A stretch of 64,000 nt of DNA. Origin: Enterococcus saccharolyticus subsp. saccharolyticus. Its GTDB lineage: Bacteria > Bacillota > Bacilli > Lactobacillales > Enterococcaceae. The position numbers and the translations under genes were made by a program. Shown here piece after piece: positions 48,091-56,933 of the stretch (position 1 is the stretch's first letter; every line of letters starts with the position of its first letter). The notes below the pieces were generated by a model. It searched no databases and was not told the DNA's origin. It was given only the letters and a program-made list of their open reading frames with translations. Location: contig NZ_CP118957.1 of assembly GCF_029023825.1 (NCBI RefSeq), positions 247,001-311,000 of the forward strand, in the 5' to 3' direction.

Positions 48091-50666
48091 TAATAACGAT
48101 TAAAGACGACGAACAAACCAATACAAATCACAAAAAGGAAAGCGCCGGCTACAAAGCCTGGTGGTAAGTAAGTCAATTTAATTTCATGGGTTCCTTCAGG
48201 AATATTTAAGCTGACAAATGCATCTTGGAACGCATCAATTGTTACTTTTTTTCCATCTAATGTTGCGTGCCATCCTTGGTCATAAGGAATAGTCGTAATC
48301 AACTGTTGCTCTGTATCAGTAGTAATCGTGCCTTTTGCACTACGTTTGCCAGTGGTCAGTTCTACACTTTGGTCACGAATGGTATCAATTGCTCGTTGAT
48401 ACGCTTGTGTATCTAAGGTGACTACTTGTGGGTGTTGGAATGAAACTTCTTTGGTTCCATAAAAACTTGCTGTAAATTGCACTGTCGTTGGAACGTCATA
48501 ATAACCTAAATTATAATATTGTCCATTAATCCCAATTTGGGTTTTACGTGATTCGCCATTGACGGTCACGGTGGCTGTTGAACTTTCTAGCTGTGCAAAA
48601 TTGGTTGGATACAAGCTTAAATAGGCTTGTGAATGCGCAGGAACTGTGACTTGCCACGTCACTTCTTTAGCTACATTACTAGCTTCTTCGGTGAATTTTG
48701 TATGGTTGCCTTGTTCAGTGATTTTTGTATTTTTAGAACCAACCAAAGAAATTGGGTAGAAATGGAAATAGCGTTCATCTAAGTGGGCTAAACCATTTAA
48801 CAAGTTGGTTTGACTACCTAAATTATCATTCTCATATTGCTCAATCTCTTTAATTGACGGGTCAGCTAAAAAGGCTAATGGTAATGCGTTTTGGTTTTCG
48901 TACAGTTGATAGGCACCACTTGTTCCAACTTGAGAAAACCCATATTTTTCGACATCTTGTTTGGCGATATTGTATTTGACAGCCATCAAACTATCCATTA
49001 GCACCGTATTATTCGGGTAACGAATATTTAAATTTGTCCCGCGTGAACGGAAACCAAGTTGATTTAAGTAACTGGATGAATGACGATTGCGAATCGAAGA
49101 AAACAAACCAATCCCATTGTACCCATAATTAATGCTATCGTTTGAAGAAACTGGATCAAGATTTTCCAAACGATAAAAGCTATCGTTTTCTTTTTTCGTT
49201 TGGTTGACGAGCGTTTTAATATCTTTAAATGGTTCGGTATATAAACTACGAGAAGCATAATTCCAATCATCTAAAATACCATGAACCATGCCATTGGTAT
49301 TTAACGCCATTTCCAATGAAACAAATAATAATGTAAATAAAGCAAAGCGCTTTTTGGTAAAGAAACCACCTTGATAAAAGGCAATCACCAAACTATACAC
49401 AATTAAAAAGACAATGGTTAATACAAATGACGTCAGCGTAAGATAGTCATAACTTCCCTCTGGTATAAATCCGTAGGCTAATCCAAACATGACAATCCAC
49501 GTTAAGACAATGCCCAACATGGTGCCGCGGTCTTGCTCTTTAAATTGTTCCCAACCATATCCCGCAAGCATCACAATTAAAAATGAGAGTAAATAGGCAT
49601 AACGGAATAAAAACATATTGGGCGCGTGCATGCCATGCCAAAATAAATTAAGCGGTGTAATATAGAAACTAGCCATTAAAATAGCAAAGATACCTAGATA
49701 AAGCAGTTTATTTTTCCAAGGAATAGCACGTGAGACAAAATAAAGCGTACAAAACAGTAACGGTAGTAATCCGACAAAAATAAACGGAATGGAACCATAT
49801 TTGGTGGTATCATAGACGCCAATCATATTTTTAATGAAGAAATCTAACCAACTTGTTGCGGCAGTTTTGAAGGTGGTGATTTGTGTTAGTTCTTCCCCAT
49901 TGGTTCGTAAATCTAAAACAGCCGGTAGGATAATAATCATCGATGCGCCACCAGCTAAAAGTGAGGTAATCCCATATGGAATAATCCGTTTTTTATACGT
50001 GTGCCATTGACTAAGGAGACGGGCGATAAAATAAAGAACGGAAAAAATACCAATCATAAAACCCATGTAAAAACTAGAGAAAAACAACATAAAGTAACTA
50101 ACAAATAAGAGTTTAGGTTTGCCTTCATCTAATAGTCGATTGATTCCCCAGATAATTAATGGCAGGTAAACAAATGCGTCTAGCCACATAATTAATTCTG
50201 AATGGGCTGTGACAAAAGACATTAATGCATAACAAATGGCTAACGTCACATGATGCCACTGATTTAACTTAAACGTGTGTTTGGCATAAAACCAGAAGGC
50301 TAAGCCAGCACTACCAATTTTAAGTAAGGTCAAAAAATACAGTGCATCGGGCATCCATTGATTCGGAAAAAAGAGCAGGAGCGGTGTAAAAAAGCCTCCG
50401 ACATAATAAGAAATTAATGCAAGATAATTCAACCCTAAGGAAGCATGCCACGTATAAAAAATACTTTGTTTTCCTAGTAAAACATTTCGAAAACTCGCGT
50501 GGAAATTAGAAAATTGCGAAAATGCATCACTTGCTAACACACTTCGACTACTCCCAGGAAAAATGCCAATGGTCAAATAGATAATTGCCATTAACAGCAA
50601 GGGAATAAAGAAACTTGCGAGCATGTAGGTCTTATTTTGTTTACAAAACGCTTTGATCGTTGCCAA
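48069..50666 (-). CDS. YfhO-family multi-spanning membrane protein
   Basis: The 865-residue protein has a short basic N-terminus, about a dozen hydrophobic helices through residue 470, a large extracytoplasmic domain (about 480-835) ending TIPYDQGWHATLDGKKVTIDAFQDAFVSLNIPEGTHEIKLTYLP, then a final helix and KKRTA. This is the YfhO/DUF2029-like GT-C layout implicated in glycosylating lipoteichoic acid or other envelope polymers. The start is TTG 50666, 9 nt after AGGAGG. It is a single gene. The acceptor and sugar cannot be inferred. Confidence 0.85.
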   Translation of the reverse strand: MATIKAFCKQNKTYMLASFFIPLLLMAIIYLTIGIFPGSSRSVLASDAFSQFSNFHASFRNVLLGKQSIFYTWHASLGLNYLALISYYVGGFFTPLLLFFPNQWMPDALYFLTLLKIGSAGLAFWFYAKHTFKLNQWHHVTLAICYALMSFVTAHSELIMWLDAFVYLPLIIWGINRLLDEGKPKLLFVSYFMLFFSSFYMGFMIGIFSVLYFIARLLSQWHTYKKRIIPYGITSLLAGGASMIIILPAVLDLRTNGEELTQITTFKTAATSWLDFFIKNMIGVYDTTKYGSIPFIFVGLLPLLFCTLYFVSRAIPWKNKLLYLGIFAILMASFYITPLNLFWHGMHAPNMFLFRYAYLLSFLIVMLAGYGWEQFKEQDRGTMLGIVLTWIVMFGLAYGFIPEGSYDYLTLTSFVLTIVFLIVYSLVIAFYQGGFFTKKRFALFTLLFVSLEMALNTNGMVHGILDDWNYASRSLYTEPFKDIKTLVNQTKKENDSFYRLENLDPVSSNDSINYGYNGIGLFSSIRNRHSSSYLNQLGFRSRGTNLNIRYPNNTVLMDSLMAVKYNIAKQDVEKYGFSQVGTSGAYQLYENQNALPLAFLADPSIKEIEQYENDNLGSQTNLLNGLAHLDERYFHFYPISLVGSKNTKITEQGNHTKFTEEASNVAKEVTWQVTVPAHSQAYLSLYPTNFAQLESSTATVTVNGESRKTQIGINGQYYNLGYYDVPTTVQFTASFYGTKEVSFQHPQVVTLDTQAYQRAIDTIRDQSVELTTGKRSAKGTITTDTEQQLITTIPYDQGWHATLDGKKVTIDAFQDAFVSLNIPEGTHEIKLTYLPPGFVAGAFLFVICIGLFVVFNRYYTKKRTA

Positions 50667-50733
50667 GAAAATTGCCTCCTAACATGGAATAAAATTTTTG
50701 CTTTAAGTGTAACATAGAATCAAAAGAAGTCAC

Positions 50734-50764
50734 AAAAATAGCTGTAACAAAGCTATTTTTTTAT
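50734..50764. promoter_or_regulatory. Terminator-like hairpin between divergent yfhO and Nudix genes
   Basis: AAAAATAGCT (50734-50743) pairs perfectly with AGCTATTTTT (50751-50760) with T-runs on both strands. The Nudix gene has an extended -10 TATGAT at 50778-50783, so its -35 region would fall within this hairpin. Confidence 0.55.
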
Positions 50765-50806
50765 GAAAAATATATGTTATGATACAAAAAATGAAAGGAG
50801 CCGACC

Positions 50807-51250
50807 ATGTCACGAGCAGAGCAAGCAATATTTACCAATATGTGTATGATTGAAAATGAAAAAGGACAGATTTTGATTCAAGATCGTCAAAAAGCAAATT
50901 GGCCGGGTGTGACTTTTCCGGGTGGACATGTCGAAAAAGGCGAATCTTTTTGTGCGTCGGTCATTCGAGAAGTCAAAGAAGAAACCGGCTTAGTAATTTC
51001 AAATCCAGTGTTATGTGGTGTGAAGCAATTTCAAACACGCCATCACGAACGATATGTGGTATTTTTTTATCGCGCAAAAGCTACTGGAGTCCTACAAGCA
51101 TCACGTGAAGGGGCGGTTTTTTGGATTGAAAAAGCCGACTTGACCAACTATGTTTTAGCTGAAGATTTTTTAGCGATGTATCAGGTTTTTGTAGATGATA
51201 CATTGTCCGAATTTTATTATGATGAACACGAGCACGTACATTTATTGTAA
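50807..51250 (+). CDS. Nudix hydrolase, 8-oxo-dGTP diphosphatase-like
   Basis: The 147-residue protein contains a complete Nudix box, GGHVEKGESFCASVIREVKEETGL, at about residues 44-67, preceded by NWPGVTFPG. It would hydrolyse a nucleoside diphosphate linked to another moiety. The WPGVTFPGGH context resembles MutT/YtkD-like sanitisers, but Nudix substrates are hard to predict. GAAAGGAGCCGACC precedes ATG 50807. Confidence 0.88.
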   Translation: MSRAEQAIFTNMCMIENEKGQILIQDRQKANWPGVTFPGGHVEKGESFCASVIREVKEETGLVISNPVLCGVKQFQTRHHERYVVFFYRAKATGVLQASREGAVFWIEKADLTNYVLAEDFLAMYQVFVDDTLSEFYYDEHEHVHLL

Positions 51251-51252
51251 CG

Positions 51253-51287
51253 AAATCCCTATGGAAACCGGATTCCATGGGGATTTG
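51253..51287. terminator. Hairpin between converging Nudix and anchored-protein genes
   Basis: AAATCCCTATGGAA (51253-51266) pairs with TTCCATGGGGATTT (51273-51286), one wobble. Only short T-runs flank it. Confidence 0.65.
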
Positions 51288-51830
51288 TTAGTTGATGACA
51301 ATCACTTGTTGGGAAATACGATCATATTTTTTGAGATAATTTCTGGCTTTTTCGGGATTTTTTTGCATTTTTTCGAGAGTTTCAAGATTTTTACTCGAGA
51401 CAACGACACCCACAACATTATCAGGTTTGACTTTTTCAAAGGGAATAAAAGCGAGATAGCTAAAGGGATCGTCTTCAATATTTTGCGTGGTTTCTGTGTA
51501 AGGTTCACCAGTGTCTGCTTTTACTAGTCGAATCGCTAAAGATGGGTGGTCTTCACTTGTTGTGAAAGTCAGATGATAGATTTGTTCTGTGTAACTAACA
51601 AAAGGGACTGTATTCAAACTTGGCGTTTCGTGCGCGCTTCTGAAAGAACGATTATTCAGATAGATGTCTTGCTCTTTCGGGCGCTTGATTTCATACGTAA
51701 AAACTGTTGCTTGTTCACTTGGCAAGCGTGTGACATCAGTGGATTCTTTAGGTGTGGACGACAAATAGAAAAAGATTCCTCCACAAATCAATACCGCTAC
51801 AATAATGAATCCCCAAATAATTTTTTTCAT
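51288..51830 (-). CDS. Uncharacterised membrane-anchored extracytoplasmic protein
   Basis: I do not recognise the family. The 180-residue protein has a signal-anchor (KKIIWGFIIVAVLICGGIFFYL, residues 2-23), then a soluble domain with no obvious catalytic motif that ends NYLKKYDRISQQVIVIN. The cysteine at residue 16 is not in a clear lipobox (VLIC-G is imperfect), so lipidation is possible but unproven. GAGGAGTGAGAAA precedes ATG 51830. It lies downstream of the flotillin operon by about 105 nt on the same strand and may be envelope-related. Confidence 0.75.
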   Translation of the reverse strand: MKKIIWGFIIVAVLICGGIFFYLSSTPKESTDVTRLPSEQATVFTYEIKRPKEQDIYLNNRSFRSAHETPSLNTVPFVSYTEQIYHLTFTTSEDHPSLAIRLVKADTGEPYTETTQNIEDDPFSYLAFIPFEKVKPDNVVGVVVSSKNLETLEKMQKNPEKARNYLKKYDRISQQVIVIN

Positions 51831-51935
51831 TTTCTCACTCCTCTACAATGAATAGCATGCTTTATTTTATTATATGCTGTGAATGTAAAGGTTTCCAATC
51901 GGAGGCGATAAAAAAGCAAAGGAAAATTCCTTTGC

Positions 51936-52463
51936 TTAATGTTTTTCTCGTAATGCTAATGGTTTATCTAAGATTTCTTTGTAAATCATTGCATTTACCA
52001 GTTGTTTTTTCGGTAAAACGCTCGCTGTTTTAGTTTTGACTGGTGTTGTTTTTACTTTCGGTTGTGTTTTAACTGTCGTTGGTTGAACACGTACCGGTTG
52101 TGCTGGTTGTTTTTGTTGCTGTAATTGTTGCAATCGCTGTTTCGTTTGCTCTTGTTTGGCTTTTTCGGCTGCCGTTAATTGCCGTTTTTGAACCGTTTGT
52201 TGATTGCGTTTTTGCTTTTGTTGTTCTTCTTGATAGGCAGCTTGGAATTCATCTTTCATTTGTTGGATGAAGCCTTTGTTGGACGTTTTCGTTGTGGTGT
52301 GCTGTCCGGCACGCATCGTTTGTCCACTTTGTTGCTGCTGTTTTTTTCGCTGGTCGTTTCTTGCTTTTCTAGCAAACGACACGAATAAAATGAAAAGAAG
52401 TAACGGTCCAAAACTAAAAATAAATTGGATGATTAACGCAAAGATACTATACATAGCGATCAC
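51936..52463 (-). CDS. Gln/Lys-rich single-span protein of the flotillin operon
   Basis: The 175-residue protein has one N-terminal membrane helix (about 4-28, [21 protein letters not shown]), then a cytoplasmic tail rich in Gln and Lys (30-150) that is probably disordered or coiled coil, with [18 protein letters not shown] and repeated [16 protein letters not shown]. It ends [19 protein letters not shown]. The GTG start at 52463 overlaps the floA stop (GTGA), so it is translationally coupled. It may be a partner or adaptor of FloA domains. I know no described family for it. Confidence 0.75.
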   Translation of the reverse strand: MIAMYSIFALIIQFIFSFGPLLLFILFVSFARKARNDQRKKQQQQSGQTMRAGQHTTTKTSNKGFIQQMKDEFQAAYQEEQQKQKRNQQTVQKRQLTAAEKAKQEQTKQRLQQLQQQKQPAQPVRVQPTTVKTQPKVKTTPVKTKTASVLPKKQLVNAMIYKEILDKPLALREKH

Positions 52464-53461
52464 GCTTCTTCGTCGGGTTGCTCAGCCTGCTCAGAAATTG
52501 CTGCTCTCATTTCGGTATCGGCATTAATGTTTTGCATTTTGTAATAATCCATAACACCTAAGTTACCGCTACGTAATGCTTCGGCCATTGCCAAGGGAAC
52601 TTCGGCTTCGGCTTCCACCACTTTAGCACGCATTTTTTGAACTTCGGCGCGCATTTCTTGCTCTTGGGCAACCGCCATTGAGCGGCGTTCTTCGGCTTTC
52701 GCTTGGGCAATATTTTTATCGGCTTCGGATTGGTCTGTTTGTAATTCAGCCCCAATGTTACGACCGACATCAACATCGGCAATATCAATCGATAGGATTT
52801 CAAAGGCAGTTCCTGAATCTAATCCTTTTTTCAAGACTGTTTTTGAAATGGAATCTGGGTTTTCTAACACATCAGAATGTTTTGCGGAAGAACCAACAGT
52901 GGTAACAATCCCTTCACCGACACGGGCGATGATTGTATCTTCACCGGCACCACCGACTAAGCGTTCAATATTGGCACGAACGGTTACTTTGGCTTTTACG
53001 ATAATTTCAATTCCGTTTTTCGCAACGGCTGCAATTTTGGGTGTTTCGATGACTTTCGGGTTAACCGATACTTGCACCGCTTCGAACACGTCACGACCTG
53101 CTAAATCGATGGCAGCTGCTTGTTCGAATTCCAAATCAATGTTGGCGCGTTGTGAAGCGATTAGTGCGTCAATTACGCGGTTTACATTCCCACCAGCTAA
53201 ATAGTGTGCTTCCAATTCATTGGTTGATAACACTAAACCAGCTTTTGTCGCTTTGATTAATGGTTGAATAATTTTTTGTGGATTAACTCTTCGCAAGCGC
53301 ATCCCAATTAATGTACCGATGCTGACTTTTACGCCTGAAAAATAGGCAGTAATCCATAATCCTACGGGGACAAAGCGTAAAAATAGCGCGAGGGCAAATA
53401 AAATGACAACCGCTAAAATAACTAACCCGATATAACTGCTTCCTGTATCTGAAATATACAT
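52460..53461 (-). CDS. floA: Flotillin-like protein FloA
   Basis: FloA organises functional membrane microdomains. The 333-residue protein has an N-terminal membrane hairpin (about 8-40), an SPFH/PHB-like domain with [35 protein letters not shown], and a coiled-coil tail with [35 protein letters not shown] choose ATG 53461 because AAAGGTGAT lies 9 nt upstream and it follows the nfeD stop directly. Two starts just upstream (53473, 53470) overlap nfeD and the Shine-Dalgarno sequence. Confidence 0.94.
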   Translation of the reverse strand: MYISDTGSSYIGLVILAVVILFALALFLRFVPVGLWITAYFSGVKVSIGTLIGMRLRRVNPQKIIQPLIKATKAGLVLSTNELEAHYLAGGNVNRVIDALIASQRANIDLEFEQAAAIDLAGRDVFEAVQVSVNPKVIETPKIAAVAKNGIEIIVKAKVTVRANIERLVGGAGEDTIIARVGEGIVTTVGSSAKHSDVLENPDSISKTVLKKGLDSGTAFEILSIDIADVDVGRNIGAELQTDQSEADKNIAQAKAEERRSMAVAQEQEMRAEVQKMRAKVVEAEAEVPLAMAEALRSGNLGVMDYYKMQNINADTEMRAAISEQAEQPDEEA

Positions 53462-53462
53462 A

Positions 53463-54089
53463 CTATTCATCACCTTTCTGTTTGTAACTACGAACTAAAA
53501 TTTTTGTTCCTTGAATTTTTTCGATGACAATCGGTTCATCCATTGAAATTAGCCCTTCTGTACTTAAGACATCGTACGTTGGACTATCTTCTCCGCCAAA
53601 TGTTGCTTTGCCTGAAGGACGAAGGGGTGTTTTTGACACACCGACCAATCCGGGATGCAAGATGACGGCATGTTCTTCTGCTTTTTCTTCATTTTGTGCT
53701 TGTAAGTTAGTATTCAACACTAATTTGTTGATTCCAGCTAATGAATAACCGCGACGAACCAAATAGATAATCACGGCAGTTGAAATGACAACGGACATAC
53801 TTAAATCGCGAATGGTTTGGAAAATATCACCAATCGTATAATATAACCCGCCGATGACTAATGCCGCACCTAATATGCCGACAAAGCCAAAACCAGGAAT
53901 TAAGATTTCAAATACGATAAGAAGTAATCCTAGTGTAAACAGAAGCAAGGGCACCCAATTTTCGATTCCAACGACATCGAAATAAAAGTAGAAACTGACA
54001 AGAGTGACAAGAGTTCCTGTTTTTGTCCATGGTGTTAGTAGGGCGCAGATAATCCCTAAAAATCCGATGGCAAGTAGCAAACCTTCCAT
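53463..54089 (-). CDS. NfeD-family membrane protein
   Basis: NfeD proteins partner flotillins in microdomain formation. The 208-residue protein has four to five membrane segments (about 1-20, 25-43, 47-68, 70-90, 95-112) and a C-terminal OB-fold domain (about 140-205, [35 protein letters not shown]). It lacks the ClpP-like protease domain of the long forms. CAGGAGGTTATGTT precedes ATG 54089. It is first in the nfeD-floA operon. Confidence 0.9.
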   Translation of the reverse strand: MEGLLLAIGFLGIICALLTPWTKTGTLVTLVSFYFYFDVVGIENWVPLLLFTLGLLLIVFEILIPGFGFVGILGAALVIGGLYYTIGDIFQTIRDLSMSVVISTAVIIYLVRRGYSLAGINKLVLNTNLQAQNEEKAEEHAVILHPGLVGVSKTPLRPSGKATFGGEDSPTYDVLSTEGLISMDEPIVIEKIQGTKILVRSYKQKGDE

Positions 54090-54180
54090 AACATAACCTC
54101 CTGTATTTATTTGTGTTTCTAATTATAATGATAACATCTTATGAAGCACTTGTCATATCGAACCGTACAGGAAGACAATA

Positions 54181-54263
54181 AAAAAGCAAGACCTACAAAC
54201 GATTATTCGTTTGTAGGTCTTGCTTTTTAAGATAGAAAAAAACCGCTCGTAGTCGAACGGTTG
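54181..54263 (-). terminator. Tandem terminators after rpmB
   Basis: First on the minus strand, AACCGTTCG/CGAGCGGTT (54241-54263) is followed by a T-run. Beyond it, AAAAAGCAAGACCTACAAAC/GTTTGTAGGTCTTGCTTTTT (54181-54228) is a very strong bidirectional hairpin that also isolates the nfeD promoter region. Confidence 0.9.
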
Positions 54264-54278
54264 GTCAATTGTGTTTAA

Positions 54279-54467
54279 TTAAACGCGCTCAACTTTTCCA
54301 GATTTCAAAGCACGAGTTGAAACCCAAACTTTTTTAGGTTTTCCGTCGATTAATACGCGAACTTTTTGCAAGTTAGGTTTAACAGTACGTTTTGAAGCGT
54401 TCATTGCGTGAGAACGGTTATTACCACTTGATGTTTTACGACCAGTAAAGTAGCAAACTTTTGCCAT
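54279..54467 (-). CDS. rpmB: 50S ribosomal protein L28
   Basis: L28 binds near the exit site of the 50S. The 62-residue protein begins [27 protein letters not shown] and ends [13 protein letters not shown]. It lacks the paired cysteines of zinc-type L28. AAAGGAGGAAATAAAC precedes ATG 54467. It is a single gene, divergent from the Asp23 gene as in other Firmicutes. Confidence 0.96.
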   Translation of the reverse strand: MAKVCYFTGRKTSSGNNRSHAMNASKRTVKPNLQKVRVLIDGKPKKVWVSTRALKSGKVERV

Positions 54468-54525
54468 TGTTTATTTCCTCCTTTGCCTTGATGTTGGAGC
54501 GCTAAAAATCGGCTCATACTGTATG

Positions 54526-54554
54526 AATTTATCACAAATTTCATCTCTTTGCAA
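54526..54554 (-). promoter_or_regulatory. rpmB promoter
   Basis: On the minus strand TTGCAA (54549-54554), 17 nt and TAAATT (54526-54531), with TG upstream of the -10. Confidence 0.65.
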
Positions 54555-54573
54555 GTATATTTTCCTTCATTCA

Positions 54574-54602
54574 TTGACTTTTTTGTAAGAACATTGTAAA
54601 TT
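54574..54602 (+). promoter_or_regulatory. Promoter of the Asp23-fakA operon
   Basis: TTGACT (54574-54579), 17 nt and TAAATT (54597-54602). An extended -10 TAGAAT at 54690-54695 is a second candidate closer to the gene. Confidence 0.6.
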
Positions 54603-54740
54603 AAACAAGGTTATAAAGCTATTTTTTAATGGATGTATTGTTCATATCCATTTAACAGCGCTCTTCTTTTAATTGTAGGGTAGCTATGTTAGAATATTGT
54701 AGAAGAAAATAGACCAATAGTCTGTTAAGGAGGCTTTATC

Positions 54741-55103
54741 ATGGCTGTAAAAATTAAAACGTCATCTGGAACAATTGAAATTACCAATGAAGTAATCGCA
54801 ACGGTTGTTGGTGGTGCTGCAACGGATGTATTCGGAATTGTAGGCATGGCAAGTAAAAATCAAATCAAAGATAATATCAATGAAATTTTACGTAAAGAAA
54901 ATTACGCTCGTGGCGTTGTTGTACGTCAAGAAGAAAATGGCATTGCGGTCGATGTTTACACAATCGTCAGCTACGGAACAAAAATTTCGGAAGTATCTCG
55001 TAATGTGCAAGAAAAAGTAAAATACAATCTCGAAACAATGTTAGGTGTCGTAGCAAATTCAGTTAACGTCTTTGTTCAAGGTGTACGTGTATTGCCTGAT
55101 TAG
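54741..55103 (+). CDS. Asp23/Gls24-family protein (YloU-like)
   Basis: The 120-residue protein starts MAVKIKTSSGTIEITNEVIATVVGGAATDVFGIVGMA and has the family core VVVRQEENGIAVDVYTIVSYGTKISEVSRNVQEKVKYNLE and a VNVFVQGVRV end. The family is tied to envelope stress, and this paralogue is constantly found ahead of fakA. It may modulate fatty acid kinase, but no biochemical role is established. AAGGAGGCTTTATC precedes ATG 54741. Confidence 0.92.
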   Translation: MAVKIKTSSGTIEITNEVIATVVGGAATDVFGIVGMASKNQIKDNINEILRKENYARGVVVRQEENGIAVDVYTIVSYGTKISEVSRNVQEKVKYNLETMLGVVANSVNVFVQGVRVLPD

Positions 55104-55156
55104 TAGGCAGACAACAAGCTGAGTATTCAGCGGTTGATCTTAAGGAGGATTTATCA

Positions 55157-56821
55157 GTGAAAGTAACGAATATTAGCGCAGGGCAGTTCCAAGAAATGGT
55201 TCAAGCTGGCGCCAATCGTCTACAAACAAATGCAGAATTCGTCAATTCATTAAATGTATTCCCAGTTCCCGATGGTGATACTGGTACGAATATGAACTTG
55301 TCAATGACAAGTGGAGCAAAAGCTGTAGCCGATTCAACTTCTGACAAAGTTGGAGAATTAGCGAACCATTTATCAAAAGGATTATTAATGGGCGCGCGTG
55401 GGAACTCTGGCGTTATATTATCTCAATTATTCCGTGGATTTGCCAAACAAATTCCGACAGTGGATACATTAAATGCCGAAGATTTGGCAAAAGCATTTAC
55501 ACATGGGGTCGAAACTGCCTATAAAGCAGTAATGAAACCTGTTGAAGGAACAATTTTAACGGTTGCGCGTGTTGCAGCAGAATTTGGTGAGAAAAAAGCT
55601 GCTGAAACTGACGACTGTGTGGAAGTAATGACTGCAGTGGTAACTGGTGCAAAACGTGCTTTAGCCAAAACACCTGATTTATTACCAGTTTTAAAAGAAG
55701 TTGGCGTTGTCGATAGTGGTGGACAAGGTCTACTATTTATCTATGAAGGTTTCTTAAGTGTCTTGAACGGCGAATATGTGGTAGAAGACAATTTTGTGAC
55801 ACCAGCTGCAATGGACGAAATGGTGAATGCCGAACATCACCGTAGCGTGCAAGGCCAATTAGCGACTGAAGATATTACATTTGGTTACTGTACAGAAATC
55901 ATGGTGAAAATTGGTGAAGGTCCAACCGTGGATAGCGAATTTGACTATGAAACATTCCGTAACTACTTAAACGAATTAGGCGATTCTTTATTAGTTGTGA
56001 ACGACGATGAAATCATCAAAGTTCATGTGCATACCGAATATCCTGGTGAAGTAATGAATTATGGCCAAAAATTTGGTTCATTAGTGAAAGTGAAAGTGGA
56101 CAATATGCGTCTACAACACGAAACTATTTTAGAAAATGAAGCGCCACAAGCACCAAAACCACGTACGCCATACGCGATTATTGCGATTGCTGCAGGTAGC
56201 GGTGTACAAGAGCTATTTACGAGCTTAGGCGCATCTTATGTCATCAGCGGGGGACAAACAATGAACCCAAGTACTGAAGACATTCTAAAAGCAATTGCTG
56301 AGGTGAATGCTGATCAAGTGATTGTCTTACCAAATAACAAAAATATTTTCATGGCGGCGGACCAAGCAGCAGAAGTGGCGGACATTCCTGTGGTCGTTGT
56401 GCCATCTCGTACAATTTCTCAAGGAATGACAGCGATGTTGGCTTTCAACGAGCAAGCGTCATTAGATGAAAATAAAGAAGCGATGACAGAAATGTTAGCG
56501 AGCGTAGTGAGTGGTTCAATTACGCATGCAATTCGTGATACTGCTATTGATGGTATCGACATTAAAAAAGGCGACTTCTTAGGCATGATTGATGGTAAAA
56601 TTGTGGTTTCAAAAGCCGATTCATTTGCTGTTTCAATGGAAACATTGGAAAAAATGATGAATGAAGAGACAGAAATTATCACAATTATCATCGGTGACGA
56701 AGGCTCACAAGAAGAAGCTGAAAAAATGGAAAAAGCGTTACTTGAAATCGATGGCGATTTAGAAATCGAAATTCATACCGGGGATCAACCTGTGTATCCA
56801 TACCTATTCTCAGCAGAATAA
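55157..56821 (+). CDS. fakA: Fatty acid kinase, catalytic subunit FakA (DhaL/DegV-linked)
   Basis: FakA phosphorylates fatty acids bound to FakB proteins, giving acyl-phosphate for PlsY or PlsX. The 554-residue protein has an N-terminal DAK2/DhaL nucleotide domain with NVFPVPDGDTGTNMNLSM at about 30-47 and GARGNSGVILSQLFRGFA, a central domain, and a C-terminal FakB-like/DegV-related domain. GTG 55157 follows TAAGGAGGATTTATCA. It is functionally linked with plsX and the ACP 3 kb downstream. It was formerly annotated YloV. Confidence 0.94.
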   Translation: MKVTNISAGQFQEMVQAGANRLQTNAEFVNSLNVFPVPDGDTGTNMNLSMTSGAKAVADSTSDKVGELANHLSKGLLMGARGNSGVILSQLFRGFAKQIPTVDTLNAEDLAKAFTHGVETAYKAVMKPVEGTILTVARVAAEFGEKKAAETDDCVEVMTAVVTGAKRALAKTPDLLPVLKEVGVVDSGGQGLLFIYEGFLSVLNGEYVVEDNFVTPAAMDEMVNAEHHRSVQGQLATEDITFGYCTEIMVKIGEGPTVDSEFDYETFRNYLNELGDSLLVVNDDEIIKVHVHTEYPGEVMNYGQKFGSLVKVKVDNMRLQHETILENEAPQAPKPRTPYAIIAIAAGSGVQELFTSLGASYVISGGQTMNPSTEDILKAIAEVNADQVIVLPNNKNIFMAADQAAEVADIPVVVVPSRTISQGMTAMLAFNEQASLDENKEAMTEMLASVVSGSITHAIRDTAIDGIDIKKGDFLGMIDGKIVVSKADSFAVSMETLEKMMNEETEIITIIIGDEGSQEEAEKMEKALLEIDGDLEIEIHTGDQPVYPYLFSAE

Positions 56822-56876
56822 AACATAGACGATTTGCGTATATTTACTTAGTGAGTGCGCAAAATATAACGAAAAG

Positions 56877-56914
56877 AAAGCTTGGTCAATTCACTTTGGA
56901 CCAAGCTTTTTTTA
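56877..56914 (+). terminator. fakA terminator
   Basis: AAAGCTTGGTC (56877-56887) pairs with GACCAAGCTTT (56899-56909) followed by Ts. It lies 20 nt before recG, so partial read-through is likely. Confidence 0.85.
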
Positions 56915-56933
56915 GAAGAAAGGAGGACGTACG

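Noticed and set aside
52755-53204. Plus-strand 149-codon frame opposite floA
   Set aside because: It is a shadow of the floA coiled-coil and SPFH coding sequence, with no promoter or site.
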